The notes below the pieces were generated by a model. That model made no database searches. It was not told the DNA's origin and worked only from the letters and a program-made list of their open reading frames with translations. 64,000 nt of DNA from Rhabditoides inermis (lineage: Eukaryota > Nematoda > Chromadorea > Rhabditida > Rhabditidae): positions 144,501-208,500 of the forward strand of contig CAWZYM010000363.1 in assembly GCA_963966185.1 (NCBI GenBank). The letters are read 5' to 3'. The position numbers and the translations under genes are program-made. Shown piece by piece: positions 52,901-61,935 of the stretch. Within the stretch, counting starts at the first letter, position 1; each line of letters opens with the position of its first letter.

Positions 52901-52980
52901 TTTGATTTCTGAACCATACGTATGTACCTCATGAATGTTTCTAGAACACCCACGTGGAGACTGCTGGCGGAAGGACGTGA
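40043..52980 (+). CDS. npa-1: Nematode polyprotein allergen/antigen (NPA), twelve lipid-binding units
   Basis: About 25 exons sum to about 1,586 codons. The signal peptide (MRWVGAALLLVAVVTAAP) is followed by RTKR and twelve units of about 110-150 residues, each ending in a basic cleavage motif (RLRR, RRRR, MRR, RRRR, KRKR, RLRR, RFRR, RLRR, RMRR, RHRR, RRMR). Units carry the family marks: YLxWLT near the start, paired cysteines (GCKH and the C before VVF) and LKESGAS. Family members are secreted helical proteins that bind fatty acids and retinol and are cut into units. Exons: 40043-40098, 40755-40809, 41156-41284, 43086-43160, 43266-43325, 43785-43844, 44006-44146, 44464-44574, 44755-44919, 45099-45185, 45421-45540, 45702-45839, 46111-46194, 46298-46645, 46850-48361, 48409-48552, 48595-49221, 49550-49660, 49718-49846, 50181-50339, 50474-50542, 51276-51422, 51690-51782, 52181-52285, 52945-52980. 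The donor after 44146 is non-canonical (GC). Confidence 0.93.
40971..41001 (+). pseudogene. Decoy copy of the start of npa-1 exon 3
   Basis: CTTGCAGCTGCACGCCTCGG and the next 18 nt are identical to the acceptor and first bases of exon 3 at 41156, 185 bp further on. The copy then diverges (ATATCTCGG) and lacks the rest of the exon. Using it would bring a premature stop. Confidence 0.85.
41580..41910 (+). pseudogene. Three decayed copies of the 3' end of npa-1 exon 3
   Basis: GCGCCGCGTGGATGAAGACG (41585), GTGCGGCGTGTACAAAGACG (41780) and GCGCCGCGTGGATCGAGACA (41886) repeat the last 20 nt of exon 3 (GCGCCGCGTGGATCAAGACG, 41265-41284). The first two share GGTT..TTGAGTATCAGAA after it. Confidence 0.75.
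44170..44253 (+). repeat. CT microsatellite just after npa-1 exon 7
   Basis: (CT)n with T runs and CTGT, starting about 20 nt after the exon end. GA tracts occupy neighbouring introns at 43163-43258, 43682-43770 and 43936-43996. Confidence 0.75.
44393..44440 (+). pseudogene. Two decoy copies of the npa-1 exon 8 acceptor
   Basis: TTCAGGAAGAGTACAAGGGA (about 44389) and TTTAGGAAGAGTACAATTCC (about 44420) precede the real TTCAGGAGGAGTACAAGGGC (exon 8 starts 44464). Three near-identical acceptor-plus-exon starts stand within 75 bp. Confidence 0.8.
44963..45028. mobile_element. Inverted-repeat element, TGCGGTCAGTC family, short copy
   Basis: TAGCGGTTCGTCTCTTTGAA at the left and GCGACTGACCG at the right are weak matches to the family ends, with CCCTTCGAAT inside. 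Decayed and short, in an npa-1 intron. Confidence 0.4.
46613..49582 (+). other. npa-1: NPA units 5-10 (similar units, intron-poor)
   Basis: Unit 5 46613-47215 (KRKR), 6 47216-47614 (RLRR), 7 47615-48007 (RFRR), 8 48008-48441 (RLRR), 9 48442-48870 (RMRR), 10 48871-49582 (RHRR). A single 1,512-nt exon (46850-48361) holds most of units 5-8. Units 6 and 7 are almost identical over about 110 residues, and 8-10 share HEFDHMAKEYLNWL or close variants. Confidence 0.92.
49489..49513 (+). repeat. Dispersed GGCAnA..TTGAGTTGACCCTAGGCT repeat
   Basis: The word around TTGAGTTGACCCTAGGCT matches 21391-21416 and, less well, 6848-6873 (GGAGCTGGCCCTAGGCT). The first two also share AAATGTACA just upstream. Confidence 0.5.
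49935..50036. mobile_element. Inverted-repeat element, TGCGGTCAGTC family, copy in npa-1 intron
   Basis: TAGCGGTCAGTCTACATACT at the left and TTTCGAACAGACTGACCAC at the right, with TTCGAAACGCCTTCGAAACA inside. Same family as 1114-1222 and 5855-6036. Confidence 0.65.
50720..51147. mobile_element. TTAA-flanked element with AGRAACAGTGGC ends and tRNA-like insert
   Basis: TTAAAGGAACAGTGGCGACT at the left and AGCCACTGTTTCTTTAA at the right form the terminal inverted repeat, bounded by TTAA. It is 428 bp, in an npa-1 intron, and contains a tRNA-like segment at 50782-50853. No ORF. Confidence 0.75.
50782..50853 (-). ncRNA. tRNA-derived pol III promoter segment (not a functional tRNA)
   Basis: On the minus strand TGGCTCAGTGC fits the A box and GGTTCGATTCC the B box, 72 nt in total ending CACCGCCA. 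However, the 5' acceptor strand (TGCTACA) does not pair with the 3' strand, and the T stem has a mismatch. It is a tRNA relic inside a mobile element. Confidence 0.6.
51951..52004 (+). pseudogene. Decayed duplicate of npa-1 exon 24
   Basis: TGACTCACTGCAGGCGCCGA and the following CCTCCCAGCTGGTCTCC match the acceptor and first 35 nt of the exon at 52181, 230 bp downstream. The copy then degenerates (TTATCGCTTAAAATG), and its frame ends at a stop soon after. Confidence 0.85.
52400..52770. mobile_element. TTAA-flanked element with GGCACAGGGGCG ends
   Basis: TTAAGGCACAGGGGCGTTGA at the left and CGCCCCTGTGCCTTTAA at the right. 371 bp, no ORF, in the last npa-1 intron. It also contains a B-box-like GGTTCGATTC on the minus strand and a GTTGTAGTG stretch similar to the tRNA-like part of 50720-51147. 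Confidence 0.75.
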
Positions 52981-53218
52981 ACGAACGAAGCTGATGACTG
53001 ATAACGTATTTGATAACGTGTTCTTTTTGTATCTAACTTCATTTGTGTGATTTGTTGATTCGCTCAAGTAATGAATATAAGCTTGGTTGCAAGTTTGGGA
53101 ACAAAGTACGAGGAGCGAAAACAACAAAAAGGGATGATTGAGGATTCAGTGGCATAGGATTCCTGTATATATATATATATATATGTCTATATGTAAGGTA
53201 CCCGGTACTCGAATCATG

Positions 53219-53250
53219 TAGAGAGAGAGAGAGAGAGAGAGGAGAGAGAT

Positions 53251-53296
<46 letters not shown>

Positions 53297-53313
53297 AGAG
53301 AGAGAGAGGGAGG
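53219..53313 (+). repeat. GA microsatellite next to a (TA)n run
   Basis: (GA)n with ATAGA interruptions. A (TA)11 run sits just before it at about 53163-53184. Confidence 0.75.
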
Positions 53314-53482
53314 GCGTCCAACGTTTCCATGAAATATTATAGCAAATTTTTTGAAAGCCAAAATCAGAGAATTTGGAGAGATTTAAACGGAATCCATGGT
53401 AACGTCACAATATCTCGCCTATTATACGTGACACAGCCAGCCATTCCCTCTACGCTCAGCGCATGCTCGAACAGTCTTGGAG

Positions 53483-53734
53483 ATGATTTCGGCGTGCCTT
53501 GTCTTTTCCTGTTTCTCCACTTTCACCTTGCCTGAGCTGAAGCAGACATGGAATTGGACGGATGCGGATGAACATGAGTTTGATCTCTTCGAGAAGTGTG
53601 ATCTACCGCAACATGAATGGGACCACCTCGTCATCGTCTATGATATAACAACTAAAAAGTGTTTTCGGTCTCGTTTGAATGGCAATACTGATAGAACAAA
53701 GTGTGCAGCAACAGTAGGTTATCTCTCTCTCCCC

Positions 53735-53783
<49 letters not shown>

Positions 53784-54228
53784 CCCTCTCTCTCTTTCTC
53801 TCTCTCACTCTCTCTCTCTCTCTCTCTCTCTCAAATCCTCATTACTTCAGCACACATCTACGAATCCGGTGCGCACATTGATCCGATCATACTCGGTATA
53901 ATCTACAAGATGTTATATGTAATGTCACGCTGTCACGCAGTTTGTTTTCTAGAACAACATGGTGCAATTAATTGATGCAAGAAAACACGTGAACGAAATA
54001 GGCAATGACATGTATTATTACTTGTCAAGCGACAACGTCACCGCCAAACAGATCGCGGAAAAACTTCAATACAACACGCCGAATTCAGGTCACCTACATA
54101 CATACATGTTGGTCAGAAATCATTTTTATAGTCGGTCGTCTAATGCCAGCAACCAAAATCAGCAGCGATGTTCACGTTCTTTGCAAATTAGTATCAGTCA
54201 AGTTGACCACGTACTCAAGAACACGTGA
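53483..54228 (+). CDS. Candidate small secreted protein, unknown
   Basis: Exons 53483-53713, 53851-53895 and 53953-54228 are all phase 0 and join to 183 residues ending in TGA. The first exon starts MISACLVFSCFSTFTLPELK, a plausible signal peptide, and is rich in acidic and aromatic residues (TWNWTDADEHEFDLFEKCDL, then HEWDHLVIVYDI), which looks coding. The third exon (NNMVQLIDARKHVNEIGNDM) lies inside the segmental duplication. The matching sequence at 60280 has a one-base deletion and stops early, so that copy is dead. Intron 1 is a CT tract. The 3' half could be non-coding. No family recognised. Confidence 0.4.
53724..53832 (+). repeat. CT microsatellite at the left edge of duplication copy 1
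   Basis: (CT)n with CCC and TTT breaks. A similar tract (59968-60208) lies at the left edge of copy 2. Confidence 0.8.
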
Positions 54229-54482
54229 TACGGCAAGAAAAGGCAGTTTTATCGCGAAAAAAGCGAAAGATGCAATAAGCAATAAGCATTGTGGAAGTTG
54301 ACCATGAAGTAGCTTGTCGGAGGGCTTATATACTCCTTGAAGGCGTGGGCTGGGAGAGTGCTGGCAGGCGAGTGTGGTCTGGAATGACAACAAATTAGCA
54401 TTTGTCTCGGACATGAAGTGGAGTGATATGAAAAAATGCACATACTTTTGCTGTCCAAAATGTATTGTACTGTGTATATCTA

Positions 54483-54521
<39 letters not shown>

Positions 54522-54708
54522 TTGTGATTAAAATACATTAACATTTGAAGAAAAAGAATTTCTTTGAAATTCAACAAAAGGACATTCATTCTCTTTTGAA
54601 AAGTACAAGCGTAAAGTACCTCTGTTTGGGTTTATCTCAATTCAAAAAAGCACATGCATAAAGCTATTCTTTCTACAACTATAAGTTAATACAACTATTA
54701 CAACTATA

Positions 54709-54759
<51 letters not shown>

Positions 54760-55602
54760 TATCAAAAAGCTCTTGTATTTGTATACATTCAGAAATAATG
54801 AAAACATCATTCGTTGTAAACTAAACGATTGTTCTATAGCTGTTTATTGATTCTCACAATGCTTTCACAAGAAATAAAAAAAAGTATATTATAAAGCCCC
54901 TATTGATAACTTATCGATAAAGTATACGTTTCCACATATCGTTTGAGAGAGCAGGTTTGTGTTTATAGTTAAGTGTAGAAAGAATAGTTTTATGCATGTG
55001 CTTTTGTTGAATTGAGATAAACCCACACAGAAGTACTTTACGCTTGTACTTTTCAAAAGAGAACAACCAATTGCATTGCACTATTCCAATTAAAAAAATT
55101 CACCTGCGTTCCGAATAACAAAACTGGTCGGAAATTGCGATAATCAATAAACAACACAAATATGGTGTTTTCAGGAATATGTAGGAAACATATGGCAGGC
55201 AATACGAAACCGTCTCGTAACAGACAGCTATCGAATCAATTCGCTTTTCTTTCATCTTTCCGTGACATTTCACTCGCGCGTCTGTCGTCTATCGATACAC
55301 TGTCTCGCAAAGACCGAATCGCTCAATCTCTTGTGAAACAACATTGAACACTACCATGGACAATAACAACACAACGCTTTCAATCACATTTTCATCGTCC
55401 ACATTTCGCTTTCTTTGGTTTTGTTTCCCGCTTTTCAGACCAACCACATGTATTACACACTTGTTAACAACATTTACTTGAAAACACCGTTTACTCATTA
55501 TAAATATATAAAATAACAAAGAGGAATACAATAGCAAACCAAAACACAACGTTCCCAATCATACATCAAAACACCCTACTCAAGAGATATCAGATCACCA
55601 GT
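53896..55602 (+). repeat. Segmental duplication, copy 1 (with 60214-61939)
   Basis: From GTATAATCTACAAGAT to AGATCACCAGTTC the sequence is repeated in the same orientation 6.3 kb downstream with only scattered changes. Both copies end in a CT tract. They differ most in (TA)n lengths: copy 1 is longer at 54485-54519 and 54713-54757, copy 2 at 61761-61836. Confidence 0.9.
54589..55064. mobile_element. Foldback element with about 100-bp inverted arms
   Basis: The left arm (54589-54685, from TCTCTTTTGAAAAGTACAAG) is the near reverse complement of the right arm (about 54965-55064, ending CTTGTACTTTTCAAAAGAGA). About 280 bp of AT-rich sequence with (TA)n and GATAACTTATCGATAA lies between. No ORF. 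It is repeated inside duplication copy 2 (about 60877-61319). Confidence 0.8.
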
Positions 55603-55679
55603 TCCGTCTCTCTCTCTCTATCTCTCCCCTCTCTCTCTCCTCTCTCTCTCTCTCTCCCCCTCTCTCTCTCTCCCCTCTC

Positions 55680-55732
<53 letters not shown>
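55603..55732. repeat. CT microsatellite between duplication copy 1 and the CoREST gene
   Basis: About 130 bp of (CT)n with CCCC breaks, reaching within a base of the stop codon of the CoREST-like gene. Its 3' UTR therefore starts as (GA)n. Confidence 0.8.
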
Positions 55733-55735
<3 letters not shown>

Positions 55736-55873
55736 ATCGTCGTCCAGCTCGACACACTCCACGTGGACGGCCCTCGGATCGGGCAGCTTCGAGAGAACCC
55801 TCTCCACATCCAAAGATGCGGCCAGCTGAGAGCGGGCCTCTGCGGCAGACGACATGTGCTATAAAGAGGGGGT

Positions 55874-55929
<56 letters not shown>

Positions 55930-57451
55930 AGAGAGAGAGAGAGAGACGTACCTCGTCAATGTGCGGCCGGCACTCCTTGTAGAACCCCTTCACCATGTCG
56001 GGCGTCTTCGTTCCCACCACGTCAGCCACTGCCTCATAGTCGCGGCCGTAGCGGAGGAGGCCTGAGGGCAATCACTCTCCTTCTCGCTCCCTCTTCTCTC
56101 TCTATCTATCCCCCCTCTTTCTCCCTCTCCCTCCCTCTTCTCTCTCTATCCCCCCTCTCTCTCTCCCTCTCTCACCATGGAACGCCACCATCTTCTCGTC
56201 ATCTGTCCATGTGTATGGCAGTCTCCCACTCCTTCCCACTCCCTCTCTCTCACCCTCTCTCCCCCTCTTCCTCCCTCTCCCCCTCCCTCTCTCTCCCTTC
56301 TCTCTCCCCTCCCTCTCTCCCTCTCTCTCCCTCCCCCTCTCCTCCCTCTCTCCCCTCCCTCCCTCCCTCTCACCATGGAACGCCACCATCTTCTCGTCAT
56401 CTGTCCATGTGTATGGCAGTCTCCCACTCCTTCCCATTCCCTCTCTCTCACCCTCTCTCCCCCTCTTCCTCTCTCTCCCCCTCCCTCCCCTCCCTCTCTC
56501 TCCCCCTTCTCTCTCCCCTCCCTCTCTCTCCCTCCCCCCTCTCCTCCCTCTCTCCCCTCCCTCCCTCCCTCTCACCATGGAACGCCACCATCTTCTCCTC
56601 ATCTGTCCATGTGTATGGCAGTCTCCCACTCCTTCCCACTCCCTCTTCTCTCCGATCCAACATCACAAGATTCCTGCAACAACAATCCATGATAAATATG
56701 AATCAACACATAACCTCTATTGATTTCGAGAAGAAACATCTAAATTCAGAAAAGTCACATTTGAAATAATCATATTGAAAACATATTACAGAAGAGTGAA
56801 TGTTTACAATGTGTCATTCATCTATGAAACTGCTACTCTTGCCACTTCACAACAGCTACATCCGATACCGTAACGTTCCCCACAAACCCGTTTAATCAAT
56901 CCGGAATCCTTTCAATCAGTTTAGTAGATAATCAATAAACAATCTAATCGATAGTCAATCAATACCCCACCGGACAGCGTCGCTGATGCCGCCTCCCAGC
57001 TGCGCCTTCTTCTTCTCCATGCGACGCTGAGTGCGCACGATTGCCAGACGAGTCGACTCGATCTCACCACGGACCTCACTGCAAGGGACCACTGAGAGAG
57101 AGAGGGAGAGAGAGAGGGAGGAGAGAGAGGGAGAAAGATGTCCTCCCCCTGGGAGGGGGAGAGGGAGAGGGAGAGAAAGAGGGAAAGAAAGAAAGAGAGA
57201 GAGAGAGAAAGAGGGAGAGAGAGGGAGAGGGTGGGAGAGGAAGAGGGAGAGAGAGAGAGGGAGAGAGAGAGAGAGGGAGAGAGAGAGAGATAGATGTCCT
57301 CCCCCCTCGCCGTACCCTATCTTCTTGTGGCATTGCGTGGTGTTCCCCCGTATGACCAGCCAGTTCCCGTCCATCGCCAGCCCCCCGTCCTCGCCCCCCT
57401 CTGTCGCTGGCTGCATCATCGACTCGAACTCCGCCGCGATCTCCCGGCAGA
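55733..57451 (-). CDS. spr-1: CoREST (RCOR) homologue, 3' half with linker helix and second SANT domain
   Basis: Scaffold of the LSD1/HDAC corepressor complex in the nucleus. Minus-strand exons 57451-57316, 57078-56971, one of three 47-nt exons (56622-56576, 56420-56374 or 56222-56176), 56061-55952 and 55858-55733 join in phase. The exon at 57078 encodes a helix (EIESTRLAIVRTQRRMEKKK) and LGGGISDAVR, matching the CoREST linker ending LDGGIEPYR that binds LSD1. Then come YTWTDDEKMVAFHG and LLRYGRDYEAVADVVGTKTP..VKGFYKE, matching WTTEEQLLAV..IRKYGRDFQAISDVIGNKS of the second SANT domain. The end is VHVECVELDDD and TAG. ELM2 and the first SANT domain are not found upstream, so the 5' part is missing or unrecognised. 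Confidence 0.8.
56176..56622 (-). repeat. spr-1: Tandem triplication of a 47-nt SANT exon with its introns (period about 200 bp)
   Basis: Exon copies at 56222-56176, 56420-56374 and 56622-56576 encode LPYTWTDDEKMVAFH, the last with TDEEK instead of TDDEK. Each keeps the same acceptor (GGGAG before ACTGCC) and donor (GTGAGAG). The DNA between them is CT-rich and also repeated. 47 nt is not a multiple of three. Confidence 0.9.
57092..57296. repeat. GA/GGGA microsatellite in a CoREST intron
   Basis: GA-rich on the plus strand, so CT-rich on the coding strand. GATGTCCTCCCCC occurs twice (57137 and 57292), so the tract is itself partly duplicated. Confidence 0.75.
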
Positions 57452-58220
57452 CTGCAACTTGGTCACTTTCATATAATACTCATAGGTACAGATGTTGAAA
57501 CAGCATAGATATCTCCACACTCAATCAGTGCCCATCCGCCCTATTCCCTATGTAGCTCCTCCCGCCTCCTCTCACTTACTGGTATCCGTCAGGGGAACGT
57601 CTTTTTTCGTCTTTTTTCGAACAATTTATAGTCTTTTTTCGATCAATTTCAAGATAAAAAAAAAGTTCGTCTGTAAATGTAAGGTGAGCGTCTCTGTAGA
57701 TGGGCGAGTGGGCCGGCGGAGGGGGCGGAGCCACTGGAGCACTGAAAATATGTACATCCAATGAGGGGAGAACTCAATTAGAAAAAAACACTGCAGCCCG
57801 ATACCCGATATATTGTCATGTCCGAAACGTGCCCGTTGCGAAAGATGAACCATCTGCTTCTTATCTATTCTTGAAGAAAGTGATGCTGCATCACTTTGTG
57901 TGCGTAGTTTGTAGCTAAAAGAGTGCACAGAATTTCCGTCTGATAAAAAGCATGATTGAAGCATTGCATGTGAAGGCCAAAAGCAGGCGATCAGGAGACT
58001 CATTTTGGATTGACAGGCACTTTGGATTGATATAAATTCTGATTGACATTTGTATTCAACATAGCGGCACACCCGCAACAATCCAGCAACTTCTGCGTAT
58101 AAAAGGCGTTGCAGATTGTTGATAATGAAACAATTTCTCAATTTTTACAACTAATAAATTGTATTTTATTTTACATAATAAGCATTTGGAAAACTGTATG
58201 TATTTTAAAAAAAATACATT

Positions 58221-58590
58221 TAGGACATAAACTCCCTCGTGTCGACTTCGAATTCAGTGACCAGAAGTCTATGAGATGGCGATCAAATAGTGCCTTCTCT
58301 TGTTCTGCGGTCTTTACATTTCTGTGACCGCATACCACTGGCTCATTTGTAACTATGAAGTGTCTGTCACTTATCAGAGTAAGTTCTGCTGGGTTTTCAT
58401 TTTAATTATTCCAAACTCGTTTCCTCAATTACCTGAGTTATTTTCAGGGTATTTCCTAACTGCAACGATTGTCCAGACATTATAGGTAGAAGACGTCCGT
58501 TCGGTAGGAGTTTGGAAAACTCTATGTATTAAAAAACATTTAGGACATAAACTCCCTCGTGTCGACTTTGAATTCATTGGCAAGAAGACT
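58221..58590. repeat. Direct repeat with ACATTTAGGACATAAACTCC
   Basis: About 60 bp starting TTTGGAAAACT.TATGTATT and including ACATTTAGGACATAAACTCC, GTGTCGACTT and GAATTCA occur at 58184-58265 and 58508-58590. Confidence 0.7.
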
Positions 58591-58727
58591 ATGCCGCTTA
58601 CATGGGATATGTCTCACTCAGGTCATCCGCTTCAATTTGAACGAAACTGTGCGCATTCGATAACCAATGACCAAGGGGCCCTCCTAATCAATGTTGCCAT
58701 TGGTCGTTTTGGCTAAGGATCATGGAG

Positions 58728-59091
58728 CTAAGGAGAAGAACTCCGGGGAATCTAGGAATGCGTGTCAATCAGACAAAACCAGCCCCAATCTGTTCAACAC
58801 TAACTTTCTTCGTTCACGAAACTAACAAAAATTAGCATATTCGAATTATTTTGCACACTTCCTATTGACACGGTGTTATTCAATCGCACTCGCGTTATGG
58901 CAGACCCCGCGGTCAAAAAGACTGTACCCGTATGCGCTCTCTGCAAACGCGCACTCTCTCGCCGTCTCTGTCAACCCGGTGCGAATCGAGAGCAGGCAAA
59001 CTGTGTGATCAGAGCGAACTATATCTAAATGTGACTGAATAGAGCACGACTAATTGTGAATAGCGCAGGTTCCCCGGAGTTCTTCTTTAAG
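58728..59091. mobile_element. TTAA-flanked inverted-repeat element (AGAACTCCGGGG ends), copy 2
   Basis: CTAAGGAGAAGAACTCCGGG at the left and CCCCGGAGTTCTTCTTTAA at the right. The right flank keeps TTAA, the left has CTAA. 364 bp, no ORF. The ends match 36267-36541; the interiors do not. Confidence 0.7.
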
Positions 59092-59248
59092 TACTTGTTA
59101 CTCTCCAGACGGTGAATGTAATCATGTCTGTACGAATCAGCCCGTTGTGTTTAATTGTGCTGTACATAAACATAATGACGACTCTGCAATCGGTTTGTAA
59201 TATTTTTGATTTCTGTTCGAAATGAGGCAAACAATAGCCACAAGAAAA

Positions 59249-59251
<3 letters not shown>

Positions 59252-59288
<37 letters not shown>
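59252..59288 (+). repeat. CT microsatellite
   Basis: A short pure (CT)n tract. Confidence 0.8.
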
Positions 59289-59290
<2 letters not shown>

Positions 59291-59698
59291 GCATTTCGAT
59301 TTTGGACGAAATAAACACAAAAACTGGGGGATAGAGGCATTCTTCTTCATCCAATTCGATTTGCTACTATCTTTTCCGATTGATTGTATTTTAAAATAAG
59401 AGAGAAAAAGATGAGATAAATTAACAAATCAGATACCCAAATAATCAAACTCGGATTCCGGAAAAGGTTTATTTATTGCAGTAAAAAACTCTGTGGGGAA
59501 AGAAATAGAAAATCATGATCTAATAAGTCTATAATAATTCTTTTATTTACAGGACAGCGAATAAAATAAACATTTGTTTCTCCCATTTCAATCATTGAAA
59601 CAACTTTCGATCACCGGCTAAACAAAAAAAGCAACAAACAATTCATATACCGCAGATCATCACAAACCATTCCTGATCTACTGATCGACCTCTCCGAT

Positions 59699-59752
59699 CT
59701 ACTTGCGGATCGCAAATTCGGCAAGAAGAGGGAGGTGGTCGCTGCCAGACAC
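59699..59752 (-). CDS. Terminal exon with SDH motif, endonuclease/exonuclease/phosphatase superfamily
   Basis: On the minus strand, TTGTTTAG is followed by 17 codons (VSGSDHLPLLAEFAIRK) and TAG. SDHxPLxAxF close to the C-terminus is the signature of the EEP fold (CCR4/angel/nocturnin, neutral sphingomyelinase and relatives), where the histidine is catalytic. AATAAA on the same strand lies about 230 nt downstream (59466-59475). The upstream exons were not joined with confidence: candidates with good donors are near 62413-62310 (EKRETQHRLLVELTQHK), 62765-62680 and 63554-63493 (GVCQAARKGTMAVYF), but phases do not connect. Duplication copy 2 lies between and may have broken the gene. Confidence 0.4.
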   Translation of the reverse strand: MSGSDHLPLLAEFAIRK

Positions 59753-59967
59753 CTAAACAACACACATAAACACCAAACTACATTTTTTACAAAGTAAATA
59801 GAAGATCAGAGATCAGAACATGAGAAGAAGATACGGAATTCGACTCTTCAACCTGCAGACAGGTTTTTTATGAATGTATTTATACCACGACAAGGGAGAC
59901 TTATTACCGAGAACAAGGAAAAATGGAAAAATGTGAAAAATGAAAAAGTATGGAAAAATGTGGCTGA

Positions 59968-60154
59968 GCAACTCTCTCTCTATCTATCTCTCTCTCCCCT
60001 CTCTCTCCCTCTCTCTCTCTCACTCACTCTCCCTCTCTCTCTCACTCTCTCTCTCCCTCTCTTTCCCCCTCTCTCTCTCCCTCTCTCTCCCTCTCTCTCT
60101 CCCTCCCCCCTCTCTCTCCCTCTCTCTCTCACTCTCTCTCTCCCTTCTCTCCCC

Positions 60155-60201
<47 letters not shown>

Positions 60202-60208
60202 CCTCCCC
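59968..60208 (+). repeat. CT microsatellite at the left edge of duplication copy 2
   Basis: About 240 bp of (CT)n with CCC interruptions, ending a few bases before the duplicated block. Confidence 0.85.
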
Positions 60209-60213
60209 ACCTC

Positions 60214-61757
60214 GTATAATCTACAAGATTTAATATGTTATATGTATTGTAACTTTTTTGTTTTCTAGAACAACATGGTGCAATTGATTGGTGCAAAAAA
60301 CGCGTGAACGAAATAGGCAATAACATTTATTATTACTTGTCAAGCGACAACGCCACCGCCAAACAGATCGCGGAAAAACATCAATACAACACGCCGAATT
60401 CAGGTCACCCACATACATACATGTTGGTCAGAAATCATTGTTATAGTCGGTCGTCTAATGCCAGCAACCAAAATCAGCAGCGATGTTCACGTTCTTTGCA
60501 AATTAGCATTAGTCAAGTTGACTACGTACTCAAGAACACGTGATACGGCAAGAAAAGGCAGTTTTATCGCGAAAAAAGTGAAAGATGCAATAAGCATTGT
60601 GGAAGTTGACCATGAAGTAGTTTGTCGGAGCGCTTATATACTCTTTGAAGGCGTGGGCTGGGAGAGTGCTGGCAGGCGAGTGTGGTCTGGAATGACAACA
60701 AATTAGCATTTGTCTCGGACATGAAGTGGAGTGATATGAAAAATGCACATACTTTTGCTGTCCAAAATGTATTGTACTGTGTATATCTACTGTATGTATA
60801 TATTTATGCATTGTGATTAAAATACATTAACATTTGAAGAAAAAGAATTTCTTTGAAGTTCAACAAAAGGACATTCATTCTCTTTTGAAAAGTACAAGCG
60901 TAAAGTACCTCTGTTTGGGTTTATCTCAATTCAAAAAAGCACATGCATAAAGCTATTCTTTCTACAACTATAAGTTAATACAACTATTACAACTATAAAC
61001 ATATATATATATTCTATCAAAAAGCTCTTGTATTTGTATACATTCAGAAATAATGAAAACATCATTCGTTGTAAACTAAACGATTGTTCTATAGCTGTTT
61101 ATTGATTCTCACAATGCTTTCACAAGAAATAAAAAAAGTATATTATAAAGCCCCTATTGATAACTTATCGATAAAGTATACGTTTCCACATATCGTTTGA
61201 GAGAGCAGGTTTGTGTTTATAGTTAAGTGTAGAAAGAATAGTTTTATGCATGTGCTTTTGTTGAATTGAGATAAACCCACACAGAAGTACTTTACGCTTG
61301 TACTTTTCAAAAGAGAACAACCAATTGCATTGCACTATTCCAATTAAAAAAATTCACCTGCGTTCCGAATAACAAAACTGGTCGGAAATTGCGATAATCA
61401 ATAAACAACACAAATATGGTGTTTTCAGGAATATGTAGGAAACATATGGCAGGCAATACGAAACCGTCTCGTAACAGACAGCTATCGAATCAATTCGCTT
61501 TTCTTTCATCTTTCCGTGACATTTCACTCGCGCGTCTGTCGTCTATCGTTACACTGTCTCGCAAAGACCGAATCGCTCAATCTCTTGTGAAACAACATTG
61601 AACACTACCATGGACAATAACAATACAACGCTTTCTATCACATTTTCATCGTCCACATTTCGCTTCTTTGGTTTTGTTTCCCGGACCAAACACATGTCTT
61701 ATACCCTTGTAAACAACATTAAAAACAGCAGTTACTTTAAAACACCGTTTACTCATT

Positions 61758-61841
<84 letters not shown>

Positions 61842-61935
61842 ACAAAACAGGAATACAATAGCAAATCAAAACACATAAATTTTACAAATCAGACATAGAA
61901 ACACCCTACTCAAGAGATACACTATCAGATCACCA

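Larger units (their letters stand above)
49583..52977 (+). other. npa-1: NPA units 11-12 and C-terminus
   Basis: Unit 11 spans 49583-50497 (ends SRRMR). Unit 12 (50498-52977) is the most divergent: NRGWFSREQHQKLEQMK replaces the usual YLxWLT start and the cysteines are in ATCRAIL and QLCMVAY. The last exon 52945-52980 (NTHVETAGGRT, TGA) is short and was placed by phase and its TTTCTAG acceptor only. Confidence 0.75.
57452..59698. other. Upstream of the CoREST fragment: no exon supported
   Basis: A Pro-rich open stretch on the minus strand (about 57745-57586, APVAPPPPPAHSPIYR) ends at a GTAAGT donor but in the wrong phase for the exon at 57451. A tiny exon at about 57604-57586 in another frame (KKDVPLTDT) would fit in phase but has a poor acceptor. 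The rest is AT-rich with an inverted-repeat element and two copies of a TTTAGGACATAAACTCCCTC repeat (58221 and 58539). Confidence 0.35.

Noticed and set aside
55162..55347. 61-codon open frame conserved in both duplicate copies
   Set aside because: Conservation is explained by the recent duplication. There are no splice or start features, and it is close to an inverted repeat.
56102..56629. Open frames repeating GDCHTHGQM or MERHHLLVICPCVWQSPT
   Set aside because: Other-frame readings of the triplicated SANT exon and CT introns. The frame YTWTDDEKMVAFHG has homology and correct splice phase.
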